DNA from: Antedon mediterranea
Taxonomy: Eukaryota; Echinodermata; Crinoidea; Comatulida; Antedonidae
Length of the DNA stretch: 64,000 bases
Reading direction: 5' to 3'
NCBI RefSeq assembly: GCF_964355755.1
Contig: NC_092675.1
Span: 3,570,312-3,634,311, forward strand
A program made the translations under genes and the position numbers. Below are positions 49,521 through 60,988 of this stretch, piece after piece; position 1 is the stretch's first letter, and every line of letters starts with the position of its first letter. A model generated the notes under the pieces. That model saw only the letters and a list, made by a program, of their open reading frames with translations, was not told the DNA's origin and searched no databases.

Positions 49521-52014
49521 AAAAGCAAAGTCATGTTTTTTTCCAAGCGAAGATTATCAAATAAGAAGAATGGCGTCGCTAAGTTAATCAAATCATTCAT
49601 TTTACATAAGTTTGTAGATGAATAACTACCAGCTTATTAAGTTTTTGAAAAACACAGTATTATATTTTAGTCACCACTAATTTTTGTTTTACAAAACAGC
49701 ACAGCAACAGCTTGTCAGCAATAAGTATGCTCCTGCCAAAAAGATACATGAGTTAAGGCCTAAATTTTCATTGACTAACGATACAGAATGAATAGCTACA
49801 ACAGTCAATGTGTTCAAGCTCCTCCTTTAGTATTCTATAGTATACTATATCCATACTCAAATTGACAACACCAGCTGAGATGTGTACCAGAGTTAACACC
49901 TTATTCTTCTGCATTATAGTCTTCCAAGTGCACAATATGAGCCAGTACACTGTTTACTTATCCAAGAAGACTTCTTCTACCACCAGAGCCTGTTAACCTA
50001 TTCAAAGTTTATAGCTACAATGTTTAGGTTATTGTTATCAGTACGAGAATGAGAGAATTTTTTGATTCACTATGTAACAAATTATACACATCTTCCTTCC
50101 CGTAACAAGATGTTAACTTTAAATAGCAAACCTTCTTGTTTAAATAGTTACATTAACTTATCATTCTTAAATGCCATGTCATTCATTAAAGTATACCACA
50201 CTTAAAAAGTTTCAATGAATGTATATCTCCTAACTTGGAAACTTTTTAACAGTCTTGAACACATAAGCTTTTATGAATATTCCCAGCTGTTAAAATATAA
50301 AGCACAGAAACATTTTCACATTTGACCTATTTAAAAATGATACAAAGTAACAATAATACCAAATAGATTGAATTATTTGGGATATTGTCTTTTTTATTTC
50401 AACTTTATTTATAGAGGTTAACCTTTCACCTAGATGATGCTGTTGGTATCCAGGGGCACTCTAACTTCACAGGTTTTTCACCATTACCGCTTGATTATTT
50501 TGTTCCTTTCTAACACTGTCAACTGGATAAAGTAACATAAACTAGGGTTGCTGTTTTTTTATCAGTTTAAAGTAGATACATTGTAAAAAAATAATTTAAT
50601 AATTTATGAAATATTGTATAATTGAATATTGTTAAAGCAGCATTGTTGTTAGAGCATTGCTTCCTGTTACCATGCATGATGTGTGTTATGAATGTAAAAA
50701 CTATTATTATCAAATTACTTGTGACATGCACTTCATTAGAATAGCCGGCTAGAGGCTCACCATATTTTATTAGTTCCTCTCAAGAGACTATTTTTCCCGT
50801 AGGACTTCCACTCCCCCATAGTAAAGTTTATTGCTGGTAATGAGCTTCCCTGTGATTGACCATTGAGTCATTGATAATAACACCATTCTACCATTGCGGA
50901 TTTTTATTTGTCATGTATATTCTTTACAGCTGATGCAGCTATTAATGTAGTAATTGTGGTTTTGGAATTATTAGGCAGGGATAATAAATTACAATTTCAT
51001 TAGACTTTTTTAATATTCAATTCACTATTAAACTTGTTAGTCATATTACCCCTTTTATCATGGACATGCTCACTTAAGGATACAAGCCATTATATAAATA
51101 AATTTAATGCAATGTTTATTTTTTAATGGTTACGGTTGTGGCAAAGAGGTGAAGAAGATCAAAGTAACTGTACTTGTTTGTGTTAATATGTTATAAGGGA
51201 TCTGCCAATTGATATGGGTTGCTGAATATTGTCTTTGCTGTTGTCTCATCTCATCTGCACTCAGCGCCTAGAACAACAACTGATTTATAGAGACCATCAA
51301 TTAGGTCAAGAGGCGGTGCATTCGCACATTAATAATAGTAGTATCTTTGTTTTTGTAACTGTAAATCCTGTTCTGAAAAATCATCATGTAAAACTGAAAG
51401 AAAATATATACAGTAATATATATACGGTAGTATAGAAAAACAAAGTAATTTAAATAAATGTATATGAATTAGACCAAAAGGAGGACCAAAAAACAACATA
51501 GCTAACATAAAAAAGGAAACAGGACCTGCTAAAAAATTTACAGAGTGGCGAACGCAAGTGAGACGCGCAATGTTTAACAATGAATAGCGTTTAAGATGAT
51601 GATGATATAAATTAAATAACCAACAGCCAAAAAAAAAATGTTTTTTCCTTTATGATCCTCACAGTATTATCGTGAGGAAACCTTTATCTAAAATTGTTTT
51701 TTGTTAAATTATTTTCAGCTGTAGGATTTTAGGTTTCTCTAAAATATAGTTTTGAAAAAGAGCAAGTCATCTTGAAATTTCAAAAATCACAATAAAAATA
51801 AATTAATTGATGTGCCTGGTGATCTTTCTTTATGGTGACATATTGTACATTTATATGCAATTTCGTGCACACACCTTGACCGAACGAAGTCATTATGGTA
51901 ATTGCAATGACACAGGCTTTTTCAGTGTTTTCATATTTTTAAATTTTTGCTATGATTTTAACATTTTATATTTTTATTTTTTTCAAATTTATTTCATCTT
52001 TATATTTTTCTCCC
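49521..52014. other. Intronic DNA, no gene seen
   Basis: A fragment TTATCCAAGAAGACTTCTTC with CACCAGAGCC (about 49957-49988) matches the 14.76-kb repeat. No gene supported. Confidence 0.5.
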
Positions 52015-52084
52015 AGAGGGTCGAATCCAGAACGTGATCCTCTACACATTTCTAACAACAGTGTATACCAAGTTGTTATCGTAT

Positions 52085-52252
52085 CGTATTTTTACAAGAC
52101 CAATGACTGTATGTCCAATCCTAAGGATGGGGCAACAAGTGTATCTTGCCTAGGGATATACAAGCAATATTTAGAACAAACAGGTCTCGAACCCATGCCT
52201 CTCACATGCTAGTCTGATATCACTTACCATTATGCCATACTGCTCTGTCTAC
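52085..52252 (-). repeat. tRNA-derived SINE, minus strand
   Basis: On the minus strand TGGCATAATGGT (A box, complement of 52227-52238) precedes GGTTCGAGACC (B box, complement of 52183-52193) with tRNA-like spacing, and flanking bases form a partial T-arm. The downstream body, read on the + strand, includes GACCAATGACTGTATGTCC, which is shared with 1.81 kb. Confidence 0.6.
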
Positions 52253-52278
52253 TAAGGTGGGGAAATAATGTAGACTTG

Positions 52279-52407
52279 TTAAGCTCTATCTACACTATCA
52301 AACTTTATGTGACAAAAAAATGTATGGAAATGATGTCATATCACAACCATGTTTGTGCATATGACACATTTTTTGTCAAAAGTTTGATAGTGTAGACCTA
52401 GAGCTTA
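52279..52407. mobile_element. MITE family B, full copy
   Basis: Termini AAGCTCTATCTACACTATC and GATAGTGTAGACCTAGAGCTT are inverted. The interior keeps GATGTCATATCACAACCATG and GACAAAAAAATG. Confidence 0.8.
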
Positions 52408-53680
52408 AGATGAATAATGAAGACGGCATGGAAATTGCATTTAAACGAGTTACCTTTCTTGACAGTTCCTTGTTTCACTATTATAGCGTATACGCCATAA
52501 GAAATACATTAATACATAGCATGCAATAGGGACTATTTCATTATTAAAGAAAGTTACAGTTTAACTTGAATTTGATGCAATTACTTTACCTTTAACCTAC
52601 ATATAGGTCAGGGCATGGTCCCCGAAACATTCACCATTATTAAATAAGAATCTCCTGGGTTCATATCATTTGCATGTACCAGGCAGTTTCTTCTCAATTT
52701 TGTTAAAGCTTAAACATGAGAAATAGGTAATTATATCTTTAAAGAAAAGATGAAACTTCTTATAAATTAATGTATTGGAAAAAATCTTATAAAATCTGCC
52801 AGCCTAAAATAATACCAGCTAAACTAATTATGTACACCATAGTTATAATACAAATTTGAAAATTATAAATTATATGCTCAATATACCAAAAAACAAAATG
52901 TCTACGTAAATATTTGTGGAAAACATTAGTAGATCTTGGTCTTCAACAACATACATTTCAATACAGAATGTCACTCAGTATAAATAATGAATGATGATAA
53001 ATGATTTAGCTTTCACTGCCCAAATTTTAAGTTGTCTCAATTTGGGCGTGAACATTTTTTGACAGTCCATCAGTGCCCGGAATTGATTGACAGAGTGTGA
53101 AATAATATTGATTTTCATAATTAAAATGCAATGTCATCTGTTATATAGTTCAGACAAAGAAATCTTTTAGCTACAGTAGTATCATTGAGCAATGAGAAAC
53201 CATTTCTTTTGTAAAACATCATGACAGTTTGTAGTAGTTGGCTTTAGATGACAGGAGATGTTTCTAATACATGGCAACAATTTCTTCTTTTTACTTTTAT
53301 TTATGTCATTTTTATTATTAAATGTTAACATAATTTCTTTTTTATTATGAATGTGTTGATCTTGTGTGAAACTTTTGTGAAAAGCTTATAGACCAGGATC
53401 TAGATTTGTTATTTGTATCTAACCCATCAATATGCAATATTTATGAATATAAGTAGTAGTATAGGGGTCTGTTTCTGCAAATTAACCGTTTATTCACACC
53501 GATTTTAACCGGTTATTTTTATTCAGCAGAAAATCCTTCCTTTATGACACCCTATTATTAGGGAACACTTTCACTATCAATAATACGATTGTCAAAAGGT
53601 AATAAAATTGTATGTGAATGTACAGGAAATTATTTTGGTTAAATTTTTTATACTCTAAAATGTCGACATTGATTACTTGA
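52408..53680. other. Intronic DNA, no gene seen
   Basis: No supported feature. Confidence 0.5.
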
Positions 53681-53821
53681 AACCTCTGTCTACACTATCA
53701 AACTAGTTTGACAAAAAAGTTGCGATTATCATATATATGGTAGTGATATGACATCATGCCCATATATGGGCACATCACATTTTTTTGTCACATAAAGTTT
53801 GATAGTGTAGACAGAGCTTTA
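53681..53821. mobile_element. MITE family B, best-preserved copy
   Basis: Inverted ends CTCTGTCTACACTATCAAAC and GTTTGATAGTGTAGACAGAG, about 20 bases with no mismatch. Inside, TATATGGTAGTGATATGACATC and a CCCATATATGGGC palindrome. Orientation is opposite to the copies at 22.2 and 52.3 kb. Confidence 0.85.
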
Positions 53822-54129
53822 GATAAAATAACAGTAAACTTGAGGGGGCTATAACATAGCAACCACAGTTTGGAAATTGTTATACACTGCAAGCCCTACG
53901 GCAAAAGCAATTGCATGCCAACATGTTTTATCTAAGTGGTAATACATTTACCTCAATTATTTTTTGTAAAGTGGTGATGGTAGAGGAATGATGGTGGTCA
54001 TAGAATCATATTACACGCCTCAAAACGTTGTCACCAAATCCAGCGCATACCAACATGTTTATAACAGTTTTCAGTCATCATTAAATAATAATTTTTAATA
54101 TTGCCTCTTTCATGTGCCAGTGACGCCTA

Positions 54130-54340
54130 TCAGACATAACATAACATAATTTTATTTTTTTAACTGATTTTTTCAAATTTTTTATGTTTTGTATAAATTT
54201 TTGTATTTTTTTTTAAATGTTTCTGTTTCCATATATTTATATATATTTTTTTGTAAATCAACAATTTCAGCCTTCGGGCTGCATGTTTTTTATTGTATAA
54301 ACCTGAATAAATAAAATAAATAAATAAAATAAATAAGAAC
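54130..54340 (+). repeat. LINE-like 3' end with AAATA tail
   Basis: CAGCCTTCGGGCTGCATG, then TTGTATAAACCTGAATAAAT and a run of AAATA/AATA units to about 54337. Non-LTR elements of the CR1/L2 type often end this way. No reverse-transcriptase coding sequence is present. GCCTTCGGCCTAC with AATAAAAG at about 54598-54640 may be a second remnant. Confidence 0.4.
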
Positions 54341-56189
54341 AACAATATTATTGGCTGCTGTAAATTGTACAAATTAAACAAAGATGTCGCCTCTGGGTTT
54401 TTAGAATCTTACTTAAATAAATGTGACTTTTAGAATGTTATCTTGAGAGAAAGTATGTATTCAATGTGTTTACATTTGGACTTGATCATGATCAACTACT
54501 CACAATGTGAACCTGATGTAAGTTGTCTTAATTAAACATGTTTTTGACATCATCATAGATCATAAATGCGATGTTCTTCTATCAAGTGTAATGTTTTAGC
54601 CTTCGGCCTACTTTACATTATATCATGAATTTTGCAATAAAAGACCAATATACTTAACTTGCCATACATATTTACCTAGGTATTAGGGTTATATTTTGAA
54701 AAATGAATTTAACCTCAAAGGGCCTCTTAGAAGTACTTAACTAGGGACCGTTACCTCTTGCATTATACGCACTGCACTGATCACATGTGAACTATTCTGT
54801 AATACTGCATAATGGTATATATCCACCATCAAGTCTTAATTAAGTAAAGTCGTCATCTTTTTCTGTATCCTTCATTTACTTCCTATGTTTTATTATGTCC
54901 TTGTGCTGAACTTAATGGTTCTTGGTCTCTGTTCTCATTCTGCATCCTATTAATGTTAATGGGATGCTATTTGTTGACAGCTACAGTACTTAACTTTGGT
55001 TAAAAGTAGGTTTACAATTTAAAGTGTTTTTAGCATCACCAAGCAATGACCCAACAAATGGAAAAGTTTTAAAAAAGTGTGCTTAAAGGAAACGTGTTCT
55101 ATCTTACATAAATGAATTGAATAAATAAAATATTAAAATTGTTTGCATATTTTTTTATTGATAACTACTTGAAATCTGCCAGATTATTATCTTTAACCTC
55201 TCTGCAACCTGAATATTAAGTACATATAAAAAATTGATGAACATGTGCTTGATTATTTCAATGAAACATTTGTAAAGAGGATTTTATTTTATTTTATTCA
55301 TTCAAAACCAACAGCGATTAATACCGCCACTAACAGGTTTGAAACATAAACCAAAACAGTTAAAAAGAATAAAATCACCCTTAACGTAGCCTAAATATGA
55401 ACAGCGTTAGTGAGCATCCCATGGTTTGAAAGAGGCGCAGGATTGGTGAGTGCATGGTTTAAGATGAAAGAGATGGCCTAGAAGGTATAAGCTGTATACA
55501 GAGAAAAACATCCTAAACCTAAAATGGGTATAAAGTAACTTGTTTTGGAGGTTTTTTTTTTATTTTGTAGACACTACAAATGGCAATCATGAATTATTTA
55601 AACAGGATATATAAAGTACATCTAAATATATTGAATTGAACTTCTTTAGTATAAAATGCTATATGTTACAGCAAATGCATCCTACATACTGCATAACTCA
55701 AGTTGTAAACAAATCCGGCTATTTATTAAGCTTCAATGCCATTCCATAATTTTTTTTAAGTACCATCTAAACCTTCCTGGTATTTGTCCAAGAATTCAAT
55801 TCAATTAAGAATCGCAGCCAAACGTTAATGGAGCGAACATGTTCAGCGTACAGTGTGTCCGCTGCAGAGTTTTGGGGTTTTTTCCATGCATGGTTTCATA
55901 CTCTGCAGTGCTATTTCAGAAAAATTATTTAAGATTAGGCCAAGTTTAACCCTGTCAAAATGTGTTTTAAAGTTGATCATACACTTTTTAAATTTTATTT
56001 CATCATCACTCTACAGTGACCATTCTTCACCATTAACAGGGTTGAAAGACATAACATATAATATACTGTATAAGCAAACAAATAACAAGACAACATTTAG
56101 ATATTACTGACATGTTATAATATTATTATATATCTATATAATTTTCTTAATTAAATAATATAATACTACTAAAAACTACTATATAATTT
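54341..56189. other. Intronic DNA, retroposon tail only
   Basis: A TTTTATTTTATTTTATTC tract at about 55282 followed by AAAACCAACAGCGATTAATA resembles the minus-oriented tail at 23.7 kb. An 85-codon open frame (55853-56110) has no support as a gene. Confidence 0.45.
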
Positions 56190-56292
56190 TAAAATCTGGG
56201 GGATTTAACCCACAACCTCCATATTCACTCTGGCCAGGCAATCATATTGCTAGACCTCTGGAAGTTGTGGGTTCAAATCCCATCCGAGAATT
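56190..56292. repeat. Head-to-head tRNA-like foldback
   Basis: On the + strand GTTGTGGGTTCAAATCCCAT (about 56264-56283) is a good T-arm with B box. On the minus strand the left part reads GTTGTGGGTTAAATCCC, so two T-arm-like segments face each other around CTCTGGCCAGGCAATC. A complete functional tRNA fold is not convincing. It is probably a tRNA-derived SINE or pseudogene pair. Confidence 0.4.
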
Positions 56293-59200
56293 ACTCTGTA
56301 AGTTCATTATAATTACTGTACTGTAAGTATGGCAAACTATCTAACTTAGATCTCTGACACAAAGCTATTAAAGTAATTTAAATTCTCGTAATTAACATTG
56401 TAATGAAGGAACTTAATTATAAAACATTTATCTCTTTATTATTTTTTGTCGGGATGGGGTTAGTTCAAAAAAACCTTTAAAATTCATAAATATAAATATC
56501 ATAAAAATCATAAATATAGTAGGTCAACAACCTTGTTTATGATAGGGAGCCAAGATCTCCGTCCCCTGTTGTTTTCTCCCCTGAGGAATGTCCTTGTAAT
56601 GACAAACTATGAGGGGGTGAGGATTTCCTGTTTGTTCTATAAAGATCCTCTTGGAAACCATCCACAGTCTCGATGTTCCATGCTAAAAAGAAAAAAAAGG
56701 TAATATAGTGTCGCTACGATTTCCCAGTTAAGACCCATGGGTCTGTGACAGAATTAAGTTAACTAATTGATTAATTGCATTTGCTTTTACAGTCAAGAGT
56801 ACTGTAGATGGATTTGAAAAACTTTGCTAGGTTAAAAGATGCTTTATCAAGCTGAGAAAAGAACGTCTGGAATAATCTTAAAAATCAATTTCATAACATC
56901 ATCGACGAAATCTTGATTCAACTTAGTATTAGTAAAATGATGAAGATTTTGGAGTTTCATACACATAATACATAATCAAAAATGTCTGGTGAACAACATA
57001 AGAAAGATAATAACTAGAGACATGGGGCAGTTTTTATTTCAAGAGGACCTGATATTAAAGATTTCTCATTAAATTCAAACTATAACATCCACAACAATAT
57101 ACTACAATAACTAAGATAAAAAAGCAATATTCAGATTATAAAATCATTATTAAATACAGCATCTCTAAAGGTTTATTTAGCCTAAATTGAACCAATTAAT
57201 TTTATTCAACTTCAGAGTTTTGTTTTCATACTATAGCCAAAATTATCCACCATATATCCACCATCTTTTTTCACCTTCTATGGAGTCACCAGACATGTTA
57301 TTATATTAGGTTAAACTACCTAACTACTGAAAAAAAGTTTTTCTTTTTAAGGGAAATTTATGTTTTTTCGTCTTGATTTCTATTACAAATATTTGATTTA
57401 TGTACAATTAACCAGATATTATATTTAAAATTCATGCCTGTACATGAGCTTTAAACACTTCTGAATTACCTTGAGCAAAACTAAAACTTACAGGTGACAC
57501 CATCTGATTTTGATACATTACCAAGTGATTAAAAGTGAACAAAAAGAGATTACAACAATAACACACATCATTATGTTTGTATTTATATCAATTGGTTTCA
57601 GGATTGAATCTTGGAACAGCCTGTAGCGGTATTTACTCAGTGATCCTGTTTGTCTGTTAATAGTTTACTGAAATCCAAGCTACTTTGCTTGTATTGAATA
57701 TCTGTCCACCATGAACAACTGGGCCAGATTTAAATACAATATGAATCAAACGTTTTTAGACCACACATGTTCACTTCTTTCTTAATAGAAAGGGGCGAGA
57801 TCAAATGAAGGTGAAAAGTTAAAACTTTACTGATATTTAGGTTCACGGTGAAGTAAAAGATTTCAATAACTTTTTAGAAATAATGTTCAATCATGACTTG
57901 CATAGAATTTTTAAAAAGTGGGTTTCCTTGTGTAGTCAAGGTAATTAAAGGTAATTTTTAAAGAACAAATCACAGCTGTCGTCACAGATGTTATGTTTAA
58001 CTTTTTAGTAGCTGTAGAAAGAAAATTAACTTTAAAATGTCCACACAATTTTGATTTTTTTTGTCTTATAATGATGTTGTTGGTTTTAACAGTGATTTGC
58101 CTGGTCAGATATCCACTTTGAATAATTATCAAATGATGGGCACTTTGTTACTATGAACGTACCTTTTGTGATATATTAATGATATCACAAATGGAGTTAT
58201 CTTTTATATAGACTGAAATTTGAAATAGCACGGCCTCTTTTGCTTTCTTCATTTTTCCAAGTATTTTGGCCAGTTTTTATTTTGTCAGTTACCTATGATG
58301 ATTTTTAGTAAATATTTTTTTTTACTTTTGTAACCAATTTATGCAATTTGAAAAATAAATATTAAAAGAATATATATATAATCACTGGATAATTTACTGA
58401 AAATAAGGCTAATAGCCACATGAATACTGTTGAATAGTTTTGTATATGTGTTGAACAAGTCCAGGTACTTCAATGACATGATGAAATATCTAAAGGATAT
58501 AATTAATGTAATTCATCTGCAATGTGGTGGTGCTCAGAAAAATCAAAGTTATCTCACATGGCGCGATTAGTTAATTAAGATTACTAAAAACCTTACCTCA
58601 ACAATTGTTCACCTGTTAACATTAACAATGACTTGACATTTATTGCATTATAATGTTGCCCAGGGATTGACACTAACCATTTGGTGTTGATGTGACATCA
58701 TGAGTGTAATGTCACTATGGATTATGTGATAATGCATATAACATGTTTCAACATTGTAGTGAATTGATTGAAATATTCTCTTCCCAGGTATCAAAAAGGT
58801 TTTTTTTTAAAAGGTCATAATTAGGTGAGGGCTTTGGATGTGTTTTACCAGGGGCGAGTGAAATTACATTGTAATTCCATCATTTCTCTTTTTTACAAAG
58901 CTATTTAGAAACAGAAATAAGTGACACATTTTTTTCAATAATAGTATTTTGTTAACTGCACATATCTACCAAAATGCTCAAGGTGCTTGTGGAAAAGTAA
59001 TTCATAAGCCTAAAAAAACTAGCCAAAAACCCCACATAAGTTTCCTTTTACCAGAAATTTAAAATGCATATATCATCTTTAATATTCAGCTTGTTAGCTA
59101 TATATAGACTGAGAGTAAAACAATATGCTAAGTTTCTTGTTAAAGGCCAATTTACACAAACGAGCGGTAACGGTAATAAAAATATATAATCTATGTTTAT

Positions 59201-59424
59201 TCCTTATGACCATTTACACACAAGACGTAGTGAACGGGAAGTTTTCGCTCAGGATAGATAGATACAGATTCTACAAAGAAACTAGATTTTCCATTTTCAT
59301 AGGCCTTTATGTTACTGTGTATATTCTTGTTTTTCGCTCTTTCAAATTATTGCTTTATTTTTTAAGAATATTGTATTGCTAATCGTAAAGCTAATTTTAC
59401 TAAATTGTTGCTATCTATTTATAG
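56293..59424. other. Intronic DNA before the spacer exon
   Basis: AT-rich, with no supported feature. The exon-like segment after TCAATTGGTTTCAG (57602) is short and reaches a stop after 18 codons. Confidence 0.5.
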
Positions 59425-59626
59425 AAAGTTGGATGTGATGGCGTTCTCAGTTCTGGTCTTGAATATGACAAATGCGGTGTATGCGATGGCCACAACACAG
59501 CTTGTGAAGTTCACACAGGAACGTTTAATAGAGTTACAATGTCCGTTGGTTATAATGATATAGTCACCATACCTGTAGGAGCTATGTACATAAATATAAC
59601 AGCTGCTAAGAGCATGAATTACCTTG
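59425..59626 (+). CDS. Exon e: end of cysteine-rich domain and start of ADAMTS spacer
   Basis: 202 bases between CTATTTATAG and GTAAGC, phase 0 in, one base of a split Ala codon out. KVGCDGVLSS and DKCGVCDGHNTAC are the invariant VGCDGxL...DKCGVCxGxxxxC signature that leads into the spacer. GYNDIVTIPVGAMYINIT is the first spacer strand pair, with an N-glycosylation sequon (Asn-Ile-Thr). No intervening protein sequence is missing relative to exon d, despite the 38.8-kb gap. Confidence 0.95.
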
Positions 59627-59930
59627 GTAAGCTATGCAATAACATTTCTCATTGTCCAAAAAAATGTTCATTTTATATTTAACACCATTTTTAACTAGTA
59701 ATATAATGAGGTTTGTTTACACACTTAAATAGCTTAAATAAAAAAAATATTCATTTATTTAGTTAATGTGATGGCATTCTTGTCACAGCACTGGTGTGAA
59801 AATGGATTAAACTTCTATGCATTTGGAAAAAAATGCTAATTTTGTATCTTATCTCATTAATTCTCATTTTTAACAACTAATAATTTACTGATAGTGTTAT
59901 TTTACATTTAATTTGAATTTATTTTTTCAG
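59627..59930 (+). other. Intron between exons e and f
   Basis: GTAAGC to TTTTTTCAG, AT-rich, no feature seen. Confidence 0.85.
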
Positions 59931-60103
59931 CACTAGCAGACACAAATGGTGAAACCTACATCAATGGTGACTGGCATATAGATACAAATGGTAACTACCC
60001 AGCTGCAGGCACAATGTTCCAATACAAGAGAGCATCTGTTACAGCTGGATCTGGACAACAACTTATAGCAGAAGGTCCTACTGACAAAGATCTTATAGTT
60101 CAG
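59931..60103 (+). CDS. Exon f: ADAMTS spacer domain, second half
   Basis: 173 bases between ATTTTTTCAG and GTAGGT, phase 1 in, phase 0 out. The translation has LALADTNGETYINGDWHI, AAGTMFQYKR and LIAEGPTDKDLIVQ. These are the LAL...Y-x-NG-x-W-x-I, AGT-x-F-x-Y-x-R and AEGPT-x-x-x-L-x-V blocks of the spacer. The spacer binds matrix partners in ADAMTS and ADAMTSL proteins. Confidence 0.95.
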
Positions 60104-60114
60104 GTAGGTAGAAT

Positions 60115-60510
60115 ATAGAGTTTTGTGGTGTGACGTCACAACGGTAGATGGCGCTGCATGGTTGCTAGCGTAATCAAAAATGCGTTCAATGCTATATGTT
60201 GATAAACACTATAGATTTGTGTTTCTATCAAATTATGTATCTTAGCTTGATTTTTTTTAACTTGTAGTTGAAGAATAAATAGATTATCAAAAAAAGATAT
60301 TTAATGATCTTTTGAATTTTAGTTTGTTTTTATTGAAAATGATTAAGTTTTAAAATGACTACTTCAATAAGCCTATTCCACCATTGGTAAACTAGGAGTC
60401 ACTCAGGCAGGTTGAACGCATTTTTCGGTTGGCTAGCAACCATGCAGCGCCACCTACCGTCCACGCAGCGCCACCTACCGTCGTGACGTCAGCACCGCAG
60501 AACTCTATAG
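60115..60510. mobile_element. MITE-like element with 75-bp inverted ends, in intron f-g
   Basis: The left arm has ATAGAGTTTTGTGGTGTGAC, GACGTCAC, GGTAGATGGCGCTGCATGG and AAAAATGCGTTCAA. The right arm is its reverse complement with GACGTC, GGTAGGTGGCGCTGC and CTCTATAG. On the right, the word CAGCGCCACCTACCGTC is tandemly doubled, so that arm is about 20 bases longer. GC-richer than the intron and confined to it. Confidence 0.75.
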
Positions 60511-60597
60511 AAAGTATACAAGAACTGTACTAGAATCTTTGTTTGCATGCATCATACTATAGATAAACTTATTATAGTCTATCTTCTACTTTTTCAG

Positions 60598-60738
60598 CTG
60601 ATATTTCAAAAAACTAATCCTGGAGTTGAATATGAATATGTTATTCCAACTGAAACTTCACCTACTACTGTCAAGCCAACAACAACCACTGAAACTGATG
60701 CTCCTCTAACAACTTCTCTGCTAAAAAATAAACATCAG
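60598..60738 (+). CDS. Exon g: spacer end and Thr-rich stalk
   Basis: 141 bases (47 codons) between CTACTTTTTCAG and GTAACT, phase 0/0. It begins LIFQKTNPGVEYEYVIP, the conserved final strand of the spacer (Q-x-x-NPGV-x-YEY), then turns into a Thr/Pro-rich segment (TSPTTVKPTTTTETDAP) suited to mucin-type O-glycosylation. Being phase 0/0, it could be skipped without frame loss, though that would remove a spacer strand. Confidence 0.92.
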
Positions 60739-60988
60739 GTAACTGTATTTCATTTAGGCTCTTATTAGTTATTATAGAATAATATTGCTTTGTTTCATCT
60801 GTTTCCATTGTTACTTACTGTAACTTAAGCCAAAGATCAACAAGACACCTGCGTTGCATATTTCTATGTACAGTATTATCGCAGAGACCAACAAATCACA
60901 AACTACTTTTTTTAAGTAACTTAGTTTTAGTGATTATTTATACCTTAATTAAAAATTATAATTGTGTATATCTTTCATTCTTTTACAG

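Larger units (their letters stand above)
20625..59424 (+). other. 38.8-kb intron between cysteine-rich and spacer exons
   Basis: GTAGGA donor at 20625 and TATTTATAG acceptor ending 59424. The exons on either side are phase 0/0 and contiguous in the family alignment, so nothing needs to be inserted. The intron holds MITE family B copies, SINE fragments, tandem duplications, LINE-like 3' tails and a candidate signal-peptide exon at 37.5 kb, each listed separately. Stretches not listed are AT-rich with no feature I can support. Confidence 0.8.

Noticed and set aside
57603-57662. Short exon-like segment after TCAATTGGTTTCAG
   Set aside because: It reaches a stop after 18 codons and has no partner exon. 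Considered as the end of the nested gene, but unsupported.
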